Of a stretch of 64,000 nucleotides of DNA, positions 42,044 through 51,496 are shown in pieces (within the stretch, counting starts at the first letter, position 1; each line of letters opens with the position of its first letter). The notes below the pieces were generated by a model. It made no database searches and was not told the DNA's origin. It worked only from the letters and a program-made list of their open reading frames with translations. The DNA is from Gordonia polyisoprenivorans NBRC 16320 = JCM 10675 (GTDB lineage Bacteria > Actinomycetota > Actinomycetes > Mycobacteriales > Mycobacteriaceae), in NCBI RefSeq assembly GCF_000241325.1, contig NZ_BAEI01000087.1, forward strand, positions 232,113 to 296,112, in the 5' to 3' direction. Position numbers and translations under genes: made by a program.

Positions 42044-43438
42044 GTGACCCTGCGCCTGTATGACACCGCCACCCGGGAGGTACGCGACTTCGTGCCCCTG
42101 CACACCGGGCATGTGTCGATCTACCTGTGCGGCGCCACGGTCCAGGGAGTTCCGCACATCGGTCACGTCCGCAGCGGCATCGCCTTCGACATCCTGCGCC
42201 GCTGGTTGCTGCACCGCGGCGACGACGTGCTGTTCGTCCGCAACGTGACCGATGTCGACGACAAGATCCTGCGCAAGGCCGCCGAGGCCGGACGCCCGTG
42301 GTGGGAGTGGGCGGCCACCCACGAGCGGGAGTTCTCCGCGGCCTATGACGCGCTCGGCGTGCTGCCGCCGTCGGGGGAGCCGCGGGCCACCGGATTCGTC
42401 ACGCAGATGGTCACCTACATGGAGCGTCTCATCGAACGCGGCCACGCCTACGCCGCCGACGGCAACGTCTATTTCGACGTGCGCAGCCTGCCCGAGTACG
42501 GTGCGCTCTCGGGTCACAAACTCGACGACGTCCATCAGGGCGAGAGCGCGGGCACCGGAAAACGTGACCCGCGCGATTTCACGCTCTGGAAGGCGGCCAA
42601 ACCCGACGAGCCGTCCTGGCCCACCCCGTGGGGATCAGGACGTCCGGGCTGGCACCTCGAGTGCTCGGCGATGGCCACCTCGCTGCTCGGTGCGGAATTC
42701 GACATCCACTGCGGCGGAATGGATCTCATCTTCCCCCACCATGAGAACGAGATCGCCCAGGCGCATGGCGCCGGCGACCGGTTCGCCCGGTACTGGCTGC
42801 ACAACGGCTGGGTGACCATGGGCGGGGAGAAGATGAGCAAGTCGCTGGGCAATGTGGTGTCGATCCCGGCGATGCTCGCGCGCATGCGGCCGGTGGAGTT
42901 GCGCTACTACCTCGGTAGCGCGCACTACCGGTCGATGCTGGAGTATTCCGACGGCGCCCTGACCGAGGCGGCCGCAGGCTATCGGCGCGTCGAATCCTTT
43001 GTCGAGCGCGTGCATTCGCGAGTGGCCGAGGTCGGCGTGGGTGAGGTGCCCGCCGAGTTCGCGGCCGCCCTCGACGACGATCTGGGTGTGCCCGCGGCGC
43101 TGGCCGTCGTGCACAACACGGTGCGTCACGGCAACACCGCCCTCGAGAGCGGCGACGGGCCCGGGGCCTTGTCCGCGGCATCGGCGGTGCGGGCCATGAC
43201 GGGCATTCTCGGCGTCGATCCGCTGGACCCGCACTGGCATTCCGATGCCGCCGACGACTCGGCGGCCACGTCGGCACTCGACGTGCTCGTGCAGGCCGAG
43301 CTGGCCCGACGGTCGCAGGCGCGCGCCGACAAGGACTGGGCCACCGCCGACGCGGTACGAGACCGACTGGCGCAGGCCGGTATCGAGGTGACCGACACCC
43401 CCGACGGGGCACAATGGAGCTTGAAAGGCCGGGAGTAG
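42044..43438 (+). CDS. cysS: Cysteinyl-tRNA synthetase
   Basis: Charges tRNA-Cys with cysteine. The protein has 464 residues. YLCGATVQGVPHIGHVRSG combines the zinc-binding Cys with the HIGH motif; GWHLECSAMA and the PHHENEIAQ segment supply more zinc ligands; GEKMSKSLGN is the KMSKS motif. The C-terminal helical domain binds the anticodon. GTG 42044 was preferred over GTG 41978 because a TAGAAT box sits 8 nt upstream, the resulting N-terminus (VTLRLYDTATR) matches mycobacterial CysS, and 41978 would overlap the isomerase gene. rlmB follows immediately. Confidence 0.96.
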   Translation: MTLRLYDTATREVRDFVPLHTGHVSIYLCGATVQGVPHIGHVRSGIAFDILRRWLLHRGDDVLFVRNVTDVDDKILRKAAEAGRPWWEWAATHEREFSAAYDALGVLPPSGEPRATGFVTQMVTYMERLIERGHAYAADGNVYFDVRSLPEYGALSGHKLDDVHQGESAGTGKRDPRDFTLWKAAKPDEPSWPTPWGSGRPGWHLECSAMATSLLGAEFDIHCGGMDLIFPHHENEIAQAHGAGDRFARYWLHNGWVTMGGEKMSKSLGNVVSIPAMLARMRPVELRYYLGSAHYRSMLEYSDGALTEAAAGYRRVESFVERVHSRVAEVGVGEVPAEFAAALDDDLGVPAALAVVHNTVRHGNTALESGDGPGALSAASAVRAMTGILGVDPLDPHWHSDAADDSAATSALDVLVQAELARRSQARADKDWATADAVRDRLAQAGIEVTDTPDGAQWSLKGRE

Positions 43439-44389
43439 ATGGCGGGCAACTCGAAACGCAAAGGCGCCGTACGCAAGGACGGCAGCAAGAAGGGGCAGAC
43501 CGTCGGCTCCGGCGGCCAACGACGCCGCGGACTCGAAGGGCGTGGGGCCACCCCGAAGGCCGTGGACCGTCCGTACCATCCGGCGCACAAGCGCGCCAAG
43601 GCCGCCGCGAAAACCACTGCGGGACGGCCGAGGTCGCGCAAGGACGACGGCCCCGAGTACGTCCTGGGTCGCAACCCCGTCGTCGAGTGCCTGCGTGCCG
43701 ACGTGCCGGCGACCGCTTTGTACGTCGTCACCGGCAGTGATCCCGACGACCGGGTCGCCGAGGCGGTCAAGCTGGCCGCCGACCGCGCCATCTCGATCCT
43801 CGAGGTGGGCAAGGGTGAGCTGGATCGGTTGTCGGCCAACGGTATGCACCAGGGCATCGCCCTGCAGGTCCCGGAGTACAGCTACGTCCACCCCGACGAT
43901 CTGATGCGCGATGCCCTCGACAGCGGCACCCCGCCGCTGCTGGTGGCGCTCGACAACATCACCGACCCCCGAAACCTGGGGGCGGTCATCCGCTCCGTCG
44001 CCGCCTTCGGCGGGCACGGGGTGCTCATCCCGCAGCGACGCAGCGCGTCGGTGACCGCGGTGGCGTGGCGCACGTCGGCGGGTGCGGCGGCCCGGTTGCC
44101 CGTCGCACAGGCGCCGAATCTGACTCGCACGCTCAAGGATTGGGCGGAGACGGGTGCGCAACTCGTCGGTCTCGACGCGGAGGGGGACGTGACGCTTGAC
44201 ACCTACGACGGCACCGGGCCCACCGTCATCGTCGTCGGTTCCGAGGGCAAGGGCCTGTCGCGACTGGTCCGCGAGACCTGCGACTCGATCCTGTCGATCC
44301 CGATGGCCGGCGACGTCGAGAGTCTCAACGCGTCGGTGGCCGCGGGAGTCGTGCTCGCCGAGTTCGCACGGCAGCGGCGGCTGGCGTAA
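43439..44389 (+). CDS. rlmB: 23S rRNA (guanosine-2'-O-)-methyltransferase, TrmH/SpoU family
   Basis: A 316-residue SPOUT methyltransferase that uses SAM to methylate a ribose in 23S rRNA. The first 70 residues are a basic, Lys/Arg/Gly-rich RNA-binding extension. A substrate-binding domain (EYVLGRNPVVECL, about 75-150) and the knotted catalytic domain follow, with LDNITDPRNLGAVIRSVAAFG, VIVVGSEGKGLSRLV and SIPMAGDVESLNASVAAGV. The ATG follows the cysS stop directly, the same pairing as in mycobacteria. The exact target nucleotide is taken from the family. Confidence 0.93.
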   Translation: MAGNSKRKGAVRKDGSKKGQTVGSGGQRRRGLEGRGATPKAVDRPYHPAHKRAKAAAKTTAGRPRSRKDDGPEYVLGRNPVVECLRADVPATALYVVTGSDPDDRVAEAVKLAADRAISILEVGKGELDRLSANGMHQGIALQVPEYSYVHPDDLMRDALDSGTPPLLVALDNITDPRNLGAVIRSVAAFGGHGVLIPQRRSASVTAVAWRTSAGAAARLPVAQAPNLTRTLKDWAETGAQLVGLDAEGDVTLDTYDGTGPTVIVVGSEGKGLSRLVRETCDSILSIPMAGDVESLNASVAAGVVLAEFARQRRLA

Positions 44390-44393
44390 CGCG

Positions 44394-45179
44394 CTATGAC
44401 CCGGCGCTGACCCGAATCCCGGCCAGCCGCAACGCTTCCCGCACCTCGCGGGCGTGTCCGACGGCGCCGGGGGTGTCGCCGTGCAGGCAGATCGACTCGG
44501 CGTCGACGCGCAGCACCGAACCGTCGACGGCCACCACGGTGCCCTCGGACACGAGCCGTACGACGCGCTGCGCGATCTCGCGGCTGTCGGTGAGCACGGC
44601 GCCCGGCTCGGTGCGCGGCACCAGGGTGGCGTCGGGGGTGTAGGCGCGGTCGGCGAACGCCTCGGCGATGACGGGGAGTCCGGCGTCGCGGGCACGGTGC
44701 AGCACCGGCGATCCCGCAAGCCCCATCAACGGCAGGGTGGCGCCGAGCTCGCGCAGCGCGTCGATGACGGCGTCGGCCTGCCGGGTGTGGTGCACGATCG
44801 AGTTGTACAGCGCGCCATGCGGTTTGACGTAGGTGACCTCGACGCCGACAGATCTCGCGAGGCCCTGCAGTGCGCCGATCTGGTAGAGGATGTCGGCGGT
44901 GAGTTCGGCCGGGGCGATGTCCATGAACCGCCGGCCGAATCCGGAGCGGTCGGGGTAGGAGACCTGCGCGCCGACGCGTACCCCGGACACCGCGGCACCG
45001 CGGCACGTCGCACGCAGTTCGGCGGGAGTGCCGGCGTGGAAGCCGCAGGCGACGTTGGCGCTGGTGACGATCGCCAGCATCGCCTCGTCGTCGCCGACGC
45101 CCTCACCGAGGTCGGCGTTGAGGTCGACCGACCGCCCGACCTCCTGCCCGGCGGGCACACGCACAGTGTTCGACGTCAC
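44394..45179 (-). CDS. pxpA: 5-oxoprolinase subunit A (LamB/YcsF family)
   Basis: PxpA with PxpB and PxpC hydrolyses 5-oxoproline to glutamate using ATP. The 261-residue protein has the signature VDLNADLGEG near residue 20, then ANVACGFHAGTP, the GAQVSYPDRSGFGRR segment, and VKPHGALYN; the C-terminal ESICLHGDTPGAV is also typical. PxpBC genes are not adjacent, so they are either elsewhere or absent. The GTG at 45179 was chosen because the divergent carboxylesterase promoter begins 11 bp beyond it. Its 3' end is 4 bp from the rlmB stop. Confidence 0.9.
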   Translation of the reverse strand: MTSNTVRVPAGQEVGRSVDLNADLGEGVGDDEAMLAIVTSANVACGFHAGTPAELRATCRGAAVSGVRVGAQVSYPDRSGFGRRFMDIAPAELTADILYQIGALQGLARSVGVEVTYVKPHGALYNSIVHHTRQADAVIDALRELGATLPLMGLAGSPVLHRARDAGLPVIAEAFADRAYTPDATLVPRTEPGAVLTDSREIAQRVVRLVSEGTVVAVDGSVLRVDAESICLHGDTPGAVGHAREVREALRLAGIRVSAGS

Positions 45180-45189
45180 TGCCGCATTG

Positions 45190-45195
45190 TAGATT
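45190..45195 (+). promoter_or_regulatory. -10 box of the second carboxylesterase gene
   Basis: TAGATT, 7 nt before the ATG at 45203. Confidence 0.5.
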
Positions 45196-45202
45196 CGACA
45201 GC

Positions 45203-46822
45203 ATGGGAGTTCCGAACACCGCAGTGGCCGACACCAGGGTCTCGACCGCGGAGGGGATCGTGTCCGGGGTCCGCGGCCGGCGTTCACGGCGCGGCACCGT
45301 CGCCTGGCGGGGCATTCCGTATGCGGCGCCGCCGGTCGGCGGTGGACGTTTTGACGCCCCGCAACCGGTGGCCCCGTGGCCCGGCGTGCGGCGCTGCGAG
45401 AACTTCGGCGACGCCGCGGTGCAGGACAAACTGCTCACCGCGACCGGCCTCGGACGATTCCAGCCGGTGAGCGAGGACTGCCTGACCCTCAACGTCGTCG
45501 CCCCCGACACCGTGGCGAGCGCGCCGCGACCGGTGATGGTGTTCATCCACGGCGGCGCCTACATCCTGGGCACCGCGGCGACCCCGCTCTACGACGGCAC
45601 GCACCTCGCGCGTGCGCAGGACGTCGTCGTGGTCACCATCCAGTACCGGTTCGGGCCGTTCGGGATGCTCGATTTCAGCGGCTATTCGACGCCGGAACGG
45701 CACTTCGACGAGAACCCCGGTCTCAAGGACCACATCGCCGCCCTGCAATGGGTGCAGCGCAACATCGCGGCCTTCGGCGGCGATCCCGACAACGTCACCA
45801 TCTTCGGCGAGTCCGCCGGGGGGACCTCGGTGTTGTGCCTGCTCGCCGCGCCCGGCGCACGCGGACTGTTCCACCGGGCGATCGCCGAGAGCCCGGCCAC
45901 CGACCTGGCGATCTCCCGCGAGAGCGCCGCGTTGTTCGCCGACGAGTTCCTGCGCCTGCTGGCCGATCCGAACCGGCGCAGCACCGACGCCACCAGCCCG
46001 CGCGAGCCGATCGACCCGCACGAGGCGGCCCGGCGCCTCGACGCCGCCACCCCTGAGGAACTCCACCGCGCCGGCGGTCGGCTGATGGGCTTCGCCCGCC
46101 ACGCCGACAGTGTCGAACCGACCCCGTTCGGACCGGCCTACGGCGTGCCGTCCCTACCGCAGTCGCCGTATGCCGCGGCCCGCGACGGCAACACCGCGCC
46201 GGTCCCGCTGATCATCGGCACCAACCGCGACGAGGGCAAACTCTTCGACAAGTTCTGGAATCTGCTGCCCGACACCCAACGCACCCTGCTGGCCATCCAG
46301 GACGAGACCGCGCGCGACGAGATCATGAACCAGTACGCCGGCGGCCCCGACGACCAGTTGCGGCTGACCGCCGACAGCATCTTCTGGGCTCCGGTCACCG
46401 CCTTCGCCGACGCTCATCGCGCGGTGGCACCGACGTATGTGTACCGCTTCGACTTCCATACGCGTGCCCTCGCGCGCGCCGGACTCGGCGCCACGCACGC
46501 AACCGAGTTGTTCGCGGTGTTCGGCGGATATCGGATGCCGGTGTTCGCCGGGCTGGCGACGGCCGACTGGCGCGCCGCGGGCGCGATGGTCGACGAGATG
46601 CAGTCCCGGTGGGGCGATTTCGCTCGCGGGCGGCCTCCCGGGCCGGATTGGCCCGCCTACGACGCGGCGCATCGGCCGGTGATGGTGCTCGACCGCACCA
46701 GCCACGTCGAGTCCGACCCGGACGCGTCGCGCCGGCAGGCGTGGGATCGGGGGCGTCAACTCCTCGTCGCGTCCGGCGGTTCACCGGAGGCGCCGTCCGA
46801 CGTCGCCGCGCTCGACGTCTGA
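45203..46822 (+). CDS. Type-B carboxylesterase (second of two)
   Basis: A 539-residue type-B carboxylesterase. The triad is Ser204 in GESAGG, Glu344 in GTNRDEGKLF and His432 in GATHATELF; the oxyanion motif VFIHGGAYILGTA precedes Ser204. There is no signal peptide. It shares the start pattern of the paralogue at 14889 (RGIPYAAPPVG against KGIRYAAPPVG) but carries an extra loop of about 30 residues after residue 240. Substrates are unknown; the family covers para-nitrobenzyl esterase and lipid esterases. It is divergent from pxpA. Confidence 0.9.
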   Translation: MGVPNTAVADTRVSTAEGIVSGVRGRRSRRGTVAWRGIPYAAPPVGGGRFDAPQPVAPWPGVRRCENFGDAAVQDKLLTATGLGRFQPVSEDCLTLNVVAPDTVASAPRPVMVFIHGGAYILGTAATPLYDGTHLARAQDVVVVTIQYRFGPFGMLDFSGYSTPERHFDENPGLKDHIAALQWVQRNIAAFGGDPDNVTIFGESAGGTSVLCLLAAPGARGLFHRAIAESPATDLAISRESAALFADEFLRLLADPNRRSTDATSPREPIDPHEAARRLDAATPEELHRAGGRLMGFARHADSVEPTPFGPAYGVPSLPQSPYAAARDGNTAPVPLIIGTNRDEGKLFDKFWNLLPDTQRTLLAIQDETARDEIMNQYAGGPDDQLRLTADSIFWAPVTAFADAHRAVAPTYVYRFDFHTRALARAGLGATHATELFAVFGGYRMPVFAGLATADWRAAGAMVDEMQSRWGDFARGRPPGPDWPAYDAAHRPVMVLDRTSHVESDPDASRRQAWDRGRQLLVASGGSPEAPSDVAALDV

Positions 46823-46844
46823 GCAGCCGGGTCTCCCGGCGGTC

Positions 46845-46905
46845 ACGGAATCCAGCGATCACGGAGTCCAGCGGTCACGGAGTCCGGTGATTTACGGAGT
46901 CCACT
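46845..46905. repeat. Short repeats between convergent genes
   Basis: The motif CACGGAGTCCAGCGGT and three shorter variants around CGGAGTCC occur in a row between the carboxylesterase stop and the end of the hydrolase gene. Confidence 0.45.
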
Positions 46906-47716
46906 GACTCGGCGGGTCCGACATCAGGAACGACAGCACCAGCGGATTGAACAGTTCCGGTGACTCGATCGGCAGGATGTGCGTGCCGGGGAGAATCGCG
47001 AGCCGTCCGCGGGGCAATGTGCGGGACAATTCCAGGCTCTGTTCGAGGTGCACCACGCCACGGTCGGCGGCGACGACCAGCACGGGTGCGTCGACTTCGG
47101 CGAACTCGGTGACCGCGTAGTCCGGTCCGTTGATCAGGAAGTCCTCGGTTTTCGCGTACACCGTGTCGAAATGCTCTGGGCCGTCCGGGCTTTCCTCGTT
47201 GTAGGTGCCGCGCAGGAAGTCGACCAGATCCGGATCCCGATCGGTCATCCGGGAGAAGAACTCGGGCGCGTCGCGTCCTGCGGAGTTGATGTAGTTGCAG
47301 GTGAGTACGACCCGGGACACCAGATCGGGGCGCACCCGCGCGGCGAGGAGCGCGAGCATCGCGCCGTCGCTCCAGCCGACCAGATTGGCCGGCACCCCGA
47401 CCGCCGTCTCGAGATAGGAGACGATCTGGGCGAGCATCGCATCCATCGACCACGGCCCGGCGATGTCCGGACTGTGGCCGTGGCCGCTGCGTTCGGGAAC
47501 GAACAGATGCAGACCGGCATCGGTGAATCCGGCGATCTGCGCACCCCACGTCGCCGCCGACGCGAAGGCGCCGTGTAACAGAACCGTCGGCGCCCCGGCC
47601 GGGTCGCCGCCGACGAAGTGCCAGATCAGGGCGCCGTCGACGTCGATGTAGCAGCCGGCGTCGACGCGGTCGCCGACGCGGATCCCGGAACGGGTCATCG
47701 CGGATGTCGGGGACAT
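46892..47716 (-). CDS. Alpha/beta-fold hydrolase
   Basis: A hydrolase of about 274 residues. Seen are the oxyanion segment LLHGAFASAATW, the nucleophile elbow GWSDG with Ser116, a cap region rich in Asp, Tyr and Phe, an Asp in the APVLVVAADRGVVH strand, and the terminal GTHILPIESPE with the catalytic His. It resembles 3-oxoadipate enol-lactonase-like and epoxide hydrolase-like esterases without enough detail to choose. The start is uncertain: ATG 47716 was chosen, but the frame is open from 47878 and ATG 47812 is an alternative. It is divergent from the glycan cluster. Confidence 0.72.
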   Translation of the reverse strand: MSPTSAMTRSGIRVGDRVDAGCYIDVDGALIWHFVGGDPAGAPTVLLHGAFASAATWGAQIAGFTDAGLHLFVPERSGHGHSPDIAGPWSMDAMLAQIVSYLETAVGVPANLVGWSDGAMLALLAARVRPDLVSRVVLTCNYINSAGRDAPEFFSRMTDRDPDLVDFLRGTYNEESPDGPEHFDTVYAKTEDFLINGPDYAVTEFAEVDAPVLVVAADRGVVHLEQSLELSRTLPRGRLAILPGTHILPIESPELFNPLVLSFLMSDPPSQWTP

Positions 47717-47979
47717 GGCGCGCTGCGTCGGAGGAGGAACTCGGTGGGCATGGCGCCCATGCTCCCAGAGTCCCCGTAGCGCGGTGAGAACGTTTGAGAG
47801 TCGAAACGGCATCGGTCCGCCCGCGGACGAGCCGCGCGCCACGCGCCCGCCGTGTGTCGCCCGACCGAAGGCGCACATGCGGCGGTCTTTACCGATACGG
47901 TGACTTCACCAGACTCGATAAACCGCGAGAATTCTCGGGAGATCGCGTCATCGAGAAATGCCGGCCGTCGAAGGAACCC

Positions 47980-49947
47980 ATGATCTTTCGTGTGCGCGTC
48001 ACCCCCATTGTCCGCGCAGTGACTGTGTGCCTGCTCGTCCTCGGGCTCGCCGCCGGGCCTGCGGCATTCGTCCACGCGGCGCCGGGCGACCCGCCACCAC
48101 CGATGTCCCTCGAACAGATCGGCTCGTCACCGACCATCACCTTTCCCGGCCAACAGGGGGAGGTGTCGCTGTCGATTCCGGTGCCCGACAATCTGAATCC
48201 CGACGAACTGCGTGGCACGGTGTCGTTGCCGTCGTTCGTCACCGGCGGCACCGTCGACGTCATGCAAGGGTCGCGGTTGATCTCGCGGACCCCGATCCCG
48301 AACGCACCGAACGCGCAGATCGTCCTGCCACTGGCCGGTGTCACCGTCAGCGCAGACGCCGCAGACATCACGTTGCGCGCCTATCTGACCGTTCAGGGAA
48401 TCTGCCAATTCGAGCCCGACAATGCATTCACCCTCTCCGGTGCGGTGGTGTCGTTCACCGGGCGAGAATCCATTCCGCAGACCGTCGCGCAATTCCTGCC
48501 GCCGATTCTTCGGCAATTGACCCTCGTCATTCCCGACGACGTGAAGCAGGCCGAGGGCGCAGCGGCCGTGGACCTCGCCGCGGCTGTCGTCGCGCACTAC
48601 GGAACCGCGTCGGTGCCGGTGACCACCGTCGCGCGTCCCCGCTCGGATCTCACACCGCCCACGGCTCCCGGGCCGCTCGAACGTCAGATCGTCATCGACT
48701 CGTCGGCACCGGCGGGGCTGTCGTTGCGCAGCGGCCCGCAGGGCTCGGCGTATCTCGTCGTCGGGGGTCCCGCCGATCAGCTCGTCGCCCAGGCGCGCAT
48801 GCTGACCAGCAATCTCGCCTCGATCGCCGCGAGTTCGTCGGCGGTTGGCGGCCCCCTCTTCGACGCCCCGCAGCTCGCGCCGGACGTGCAGACCCTCGCC
48901 GATCTCGGCATCGGTGACCAACAGGTCGTCTCCAACACCTGGCCGTCGATCTCGGTGGGGATCGATCAGACCCGGTTGGGCCGTCCGTCCAAGAACATCC
49001 GGATCCAGCTGATCGGCTCCTACGCACCGGCCGGTGGTGACAACGCCGTGATCTCGGTGCGCATCGGCCGGCGGGTCATCGCAACACTGCCGACGGACTC
49101 CTCGGGGACCTTCAACAGCTGGGTCGACCTGCCCGACAACGCGGTCACCCGCTTCACCCAGCTCACCGTCACGCTCGAGCGCGGCGGGGTGAACGAGGGC
49201 TGCGGGAACGGCTCGCGCTCGAGTCTGTCGTTGAGTTCGGCCGGCGAGATCACCAGCGACGTCGCCGATCCGCCGCAACCGGCCGGACTCGGATCGGTCC
49301 CCGAATCGTTGATGCCGTGGGCCAAGCTGGCCTGGACCAAGGGCGATGTCGGCGACGTCAGCCGCGGTGTGGAGATCGCCGCCGGTCTGCAGCGGCTGTC
49401 GGTCGTCCCGCTGGGGCTCGACGTGGTGTCGATGGCCGACGCCGCATCGTCGCAGCAGCCGGCCGTGCTGATCTCGGCCGATGGTCGGGGCCTGCCCGAT
49501 CTGACCCTGCCGGTCAGCTCGTCGGGCGGCACGGTGACGGTGCATGCCGCGAGCGGGTCGTCGGCGCAGATCACCCTGACCCCGGCGCTGCGGTACGGAT
49601 CGTTGCAGGCGACGCAGTCCGGCGACCGGACCGTCCTGGTGGCGACGTCCACCGGGGACGGCTCCGATCTCGATGACCTGCTGCGCTGGCTCGACGACGA
49701 CAACCGGTGGACATCGATCTCCGGGGATGCGCTGATCAAGGTGCGTGATCAGGACCAGGTCTACGTCGACGCCGCGGCGTCGACCCCGCGTCCGTCGGCG
49801 TCGTCGGGGCTCGGTACGGGTGCGACGATCGGCATCATCGTCGGCGTGCTCGTCGCCGCGGTCGTGGTGGCCGGCGCGGTGATCCTGGTGCTGCGTCGCC
49901 GCCGGTCCGCCGCCGGTGTAGCCGACAGCGCCCCGGACGAGCGGTGA
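47980..49947 (+). CDS. BcsB-like secreted, membrane-anchored protein
   Basis: A 655-residue exported protein. Residues 1-30 form a signal peptide, residues about 45-600 are beta-rich with repeated jelly-roll-like segments, and a single C-terminal helix (IGIIVGVLVAAVVVAGAVILVL) ends in a basic cytosolic stop-transfer (RRRR). This layout, and its place directly before a processive GT2, resembles BcsB, the periplasmic partner that guides cellulose out of BcsA. Sequence evidence for BcsB is the general character and context, not a strong motif. The ATG at 47980 follows GAAGGAA; a 12-bp palindrome (47926-47937) lies in the leader. It starts the glycan cluster. Confidence 0.7.
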   Translation: MIFRVRVTPIVRAVTVCLLVLGLAAGPAAFVHAAPGDPPPPMSLEQIGSSPTITFPGQQGEVSLSIPVPDNLNPDELRGTVSLPSFVTGGTVDVMQGSRLISRTPIPNAPNAQIVLPLAGVTVSADAADITLRAYLTVQGICQFEPDNAFTLSGAVVSFTGRESIPQTVAQFLPPILRQLTLVIPDDVKQAEGAAAVDLAAAVVAHYGTASVPVTTVARPRSDLTPPTAPGPLERQIVIDSSAPAGLSLRSGPQGSAYLVVGGPADQLVAQARMLTSNLASIAASSSAVGGPLFDAPQLAPDVQTLADLGIGDQQVVSNTWPSISVGIDQTRLGRPSKNIRIQLIGSYAPAGGDNAVISVRIGRRVIATLPTDSSGTFNSWVDLPDNAVTRFTQLTVTLERGGVNEGCGNGSRSSLSLSSAGEITSDVADPPQPAGLGSVPESLMPWAKLAWTKGDVGDVSRGVEIAAGLQRLSVVPLGLDVVSMADAASSQQPAVLISADGRGLPDLTLPVSSSGGTVTVHAASGSSAQITLTPALRYGSLQATQSGDRTVLVATSTGDGSDLDDLLRWLDDDNRWTSISGDALIKVRDQDQVYVDAAASTPRPSASSGLGTGATIGIIVGVLVAAVVVAGAVILVLRRRRSAAGVADSAPDER

Positions 49948-49957
49948 TGGTCCCACC

Positions 49958-51496
49958 ATGACGGTGACCGAGCCGACCACCCCGCCGCCGGCGCCCGCCC
50001 GGCCGGGTGTGTCGCTGCGCCCGGCCGACCATCCGTCGGTGGTGCTCGCGGTGCGCTGGCTGGTTCTGGCCGCGCTCACCGCCATCGCCTTCCGGGTCAC
50101 CATCCTCGCGGTGCTGGCGGAGATGCGTGCGCTCACGCTCATCATCTACGTCCCGGTGCTGCTGGCGCTGGTGCTGATCGCGGCGATCGGCAAGTCCTGG
50201 CGTCCCACCCCGGAACCGCCGATCTACGACCGGCAGACCGACACCATCGTCGGGGCGATCGTGTTGCTGTTGTCGGTGTCGGTGCAGTTCATGGTCAATC
50301 CCCGATACTCGCAGGCCTACATCACCGCGCACATGGACCTGCTGGCGTTGTGGTTGTTCGTGCTCGGCGGGGCGATCGTGATGTTCGGTCTGCGACCGGT
50401 GATGCGGTTCCGGTGGACCTGGGCGCTGGCGCTACTGATCTGGCCGGTACCGATGCGGGTGGTGATCCTCACCGCGGGCGGCGGCCCGGTCGCCGCGGGC
50501 GCGGTGATGGTCGTCGTCGCCGCGATCGCGACACTCATCGCCGTCGGACGCAACCGTCGCCGGGCCTTCATCGGCGCCGTACTGTCGTTGGTCACCGGAC
50601 TGGTGATCCTGATCGTGATGCACGTCTATGTCGAAGGCCTGCAGCGAATTCTGCTGGTGGTGGTGCCTGCGGTGGCCGCGGCGCTGATGTCGTCGCTGGT
50701 GATGTACTTCGACTACCGCAACCGGCATCGGCTGGGCTGGTCGCCACTGGGACGCAACGTCCATCCGCCGACGCTGGCCCGGGTCCGCAGGCCCGGGCTG
50801 TTGTTGCTGCTGGCGACCGTTGTCATCGCCTTCATCCCGGTTCCGGTGACGGCGTCGAGCTGGCCGAGCGCGACGATTCCGGGCATGTCGGTGGGTGTGC
50901 CGCTGGCCCTGCCCGCCGACTGGCGGCAGGAGTCGGTCAGTCGGTACGACTGGGCGGAGCGCTTCTACAGCTCGGGATCGGTGATGTACCGGCAGATGGT
51001 CGTGCAGCGGCTGGGCAGTTCCCGGTTCGACAAGCAGTCCCGGCCGCGGCGGGTGGCCGTCGACTCCGTGGACACCGGGCGGCCGCTGTCGCTGCAGACC
51101 TACCCCTACATCTTTCGCTACGACATGGTCGGCGACCGGTTCGGTCCCTCGGTGGAGGTGCCCATGCCGCACGGTGTGCGCGCCTGGATGTGGACGGTGA
51201 TCGACGACACCCGCTACCTCAGCTACACCGTCGTGTCGTGGTGGTGGAACAACGGTGACCTCACCCAGCAGGTCGTGCTGTGGTCGGTCGACAACCACGA
51301 GACCGACGCCTACTTCCCGGCGCCGACGTACACCGTGGTCGGCAACGTCAACACCATGTTCACCGTGCTGTTCCGCGGGAACGCGGCCATCCGCGACACC
51401 ACACCCACCTACAAGGACCGGGATCTGTTGGTGCGCTTGGCCGCCGGCATCGTCGACGCGCAGGTCGAGGCGGCCGGACGGGAGGCCGGGACTTGA
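49958..51496 (+). CDS. Polytopic membrane protein of the glycan cluster
   Basis: A 512-residue protein with about eight to nine hydrophobic helices between residues 25 and 310, followed by a soluble, exported domain of about 200 residues rich in Trp, Tyr and Arg (VVSWWWNNGDLTQQVVLW). I do not recognise the family. The general plan, membrane part plus a C-terminal soluble domain, resembles exosortase-EpsI proteins, but no Cys-Arg-His catalytic set can be seen. It starts 10 bp after the BcsB-like gene and overlaps the GT2 start by 4 bp, so it is part of the same machine. Confidence 0.7.
   Translation: MTVTEPTTPPPAPARPGVSLRPADHPSVVLAVRWLVLAALTAIAFRVTILAVLAEMRALTLIIYVPVLLALVLIAAIGKSWRPTPEPPIYDRQTDTIVGAIVLLLSVSVQFMVNPRYSQAYITAHMDLLALWLFVLGGAIVMFGLRPVMRFRWTWALALLIWPVPMRVVILTAGGGPVAAGAVMVVVAAIATLIAVGRNRRRAFIGAVLSLVTGLVILIVMHVYVEGLQRILLVVVPAVAAALMSSLVMYFDYRNRHRLGWSPLGRNVHPPTLARVRRPGLLLLLATVVIAFIPVPVTASSWPSATIPGMSVGVPLALPADWRQESVSRYDWAERFYSSGSVMYRQMVVQRLGSSRFDKQSRPRRVAVDSVDTGRPLSLQTYPYIFRYDMVGDRFGPSVEVPMPHGVRAWMWTVIDDTRYLSYTVVSWWWNNGDLTQQVVLWSVDNHETDAYFPAPTYTVVGNVNTMFTVLFRGNAAIRDTTPTYKDRDLLVRLAAGIVDAQVEAAGREAGT

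Noticed and set aside
49958..51496. Exosortase or EpsI-like protein.
   Set aside because: The plan of helices plus a soluble domain fits loosely, but no conserved Cys, Arg and His set is visible in the membrane part.
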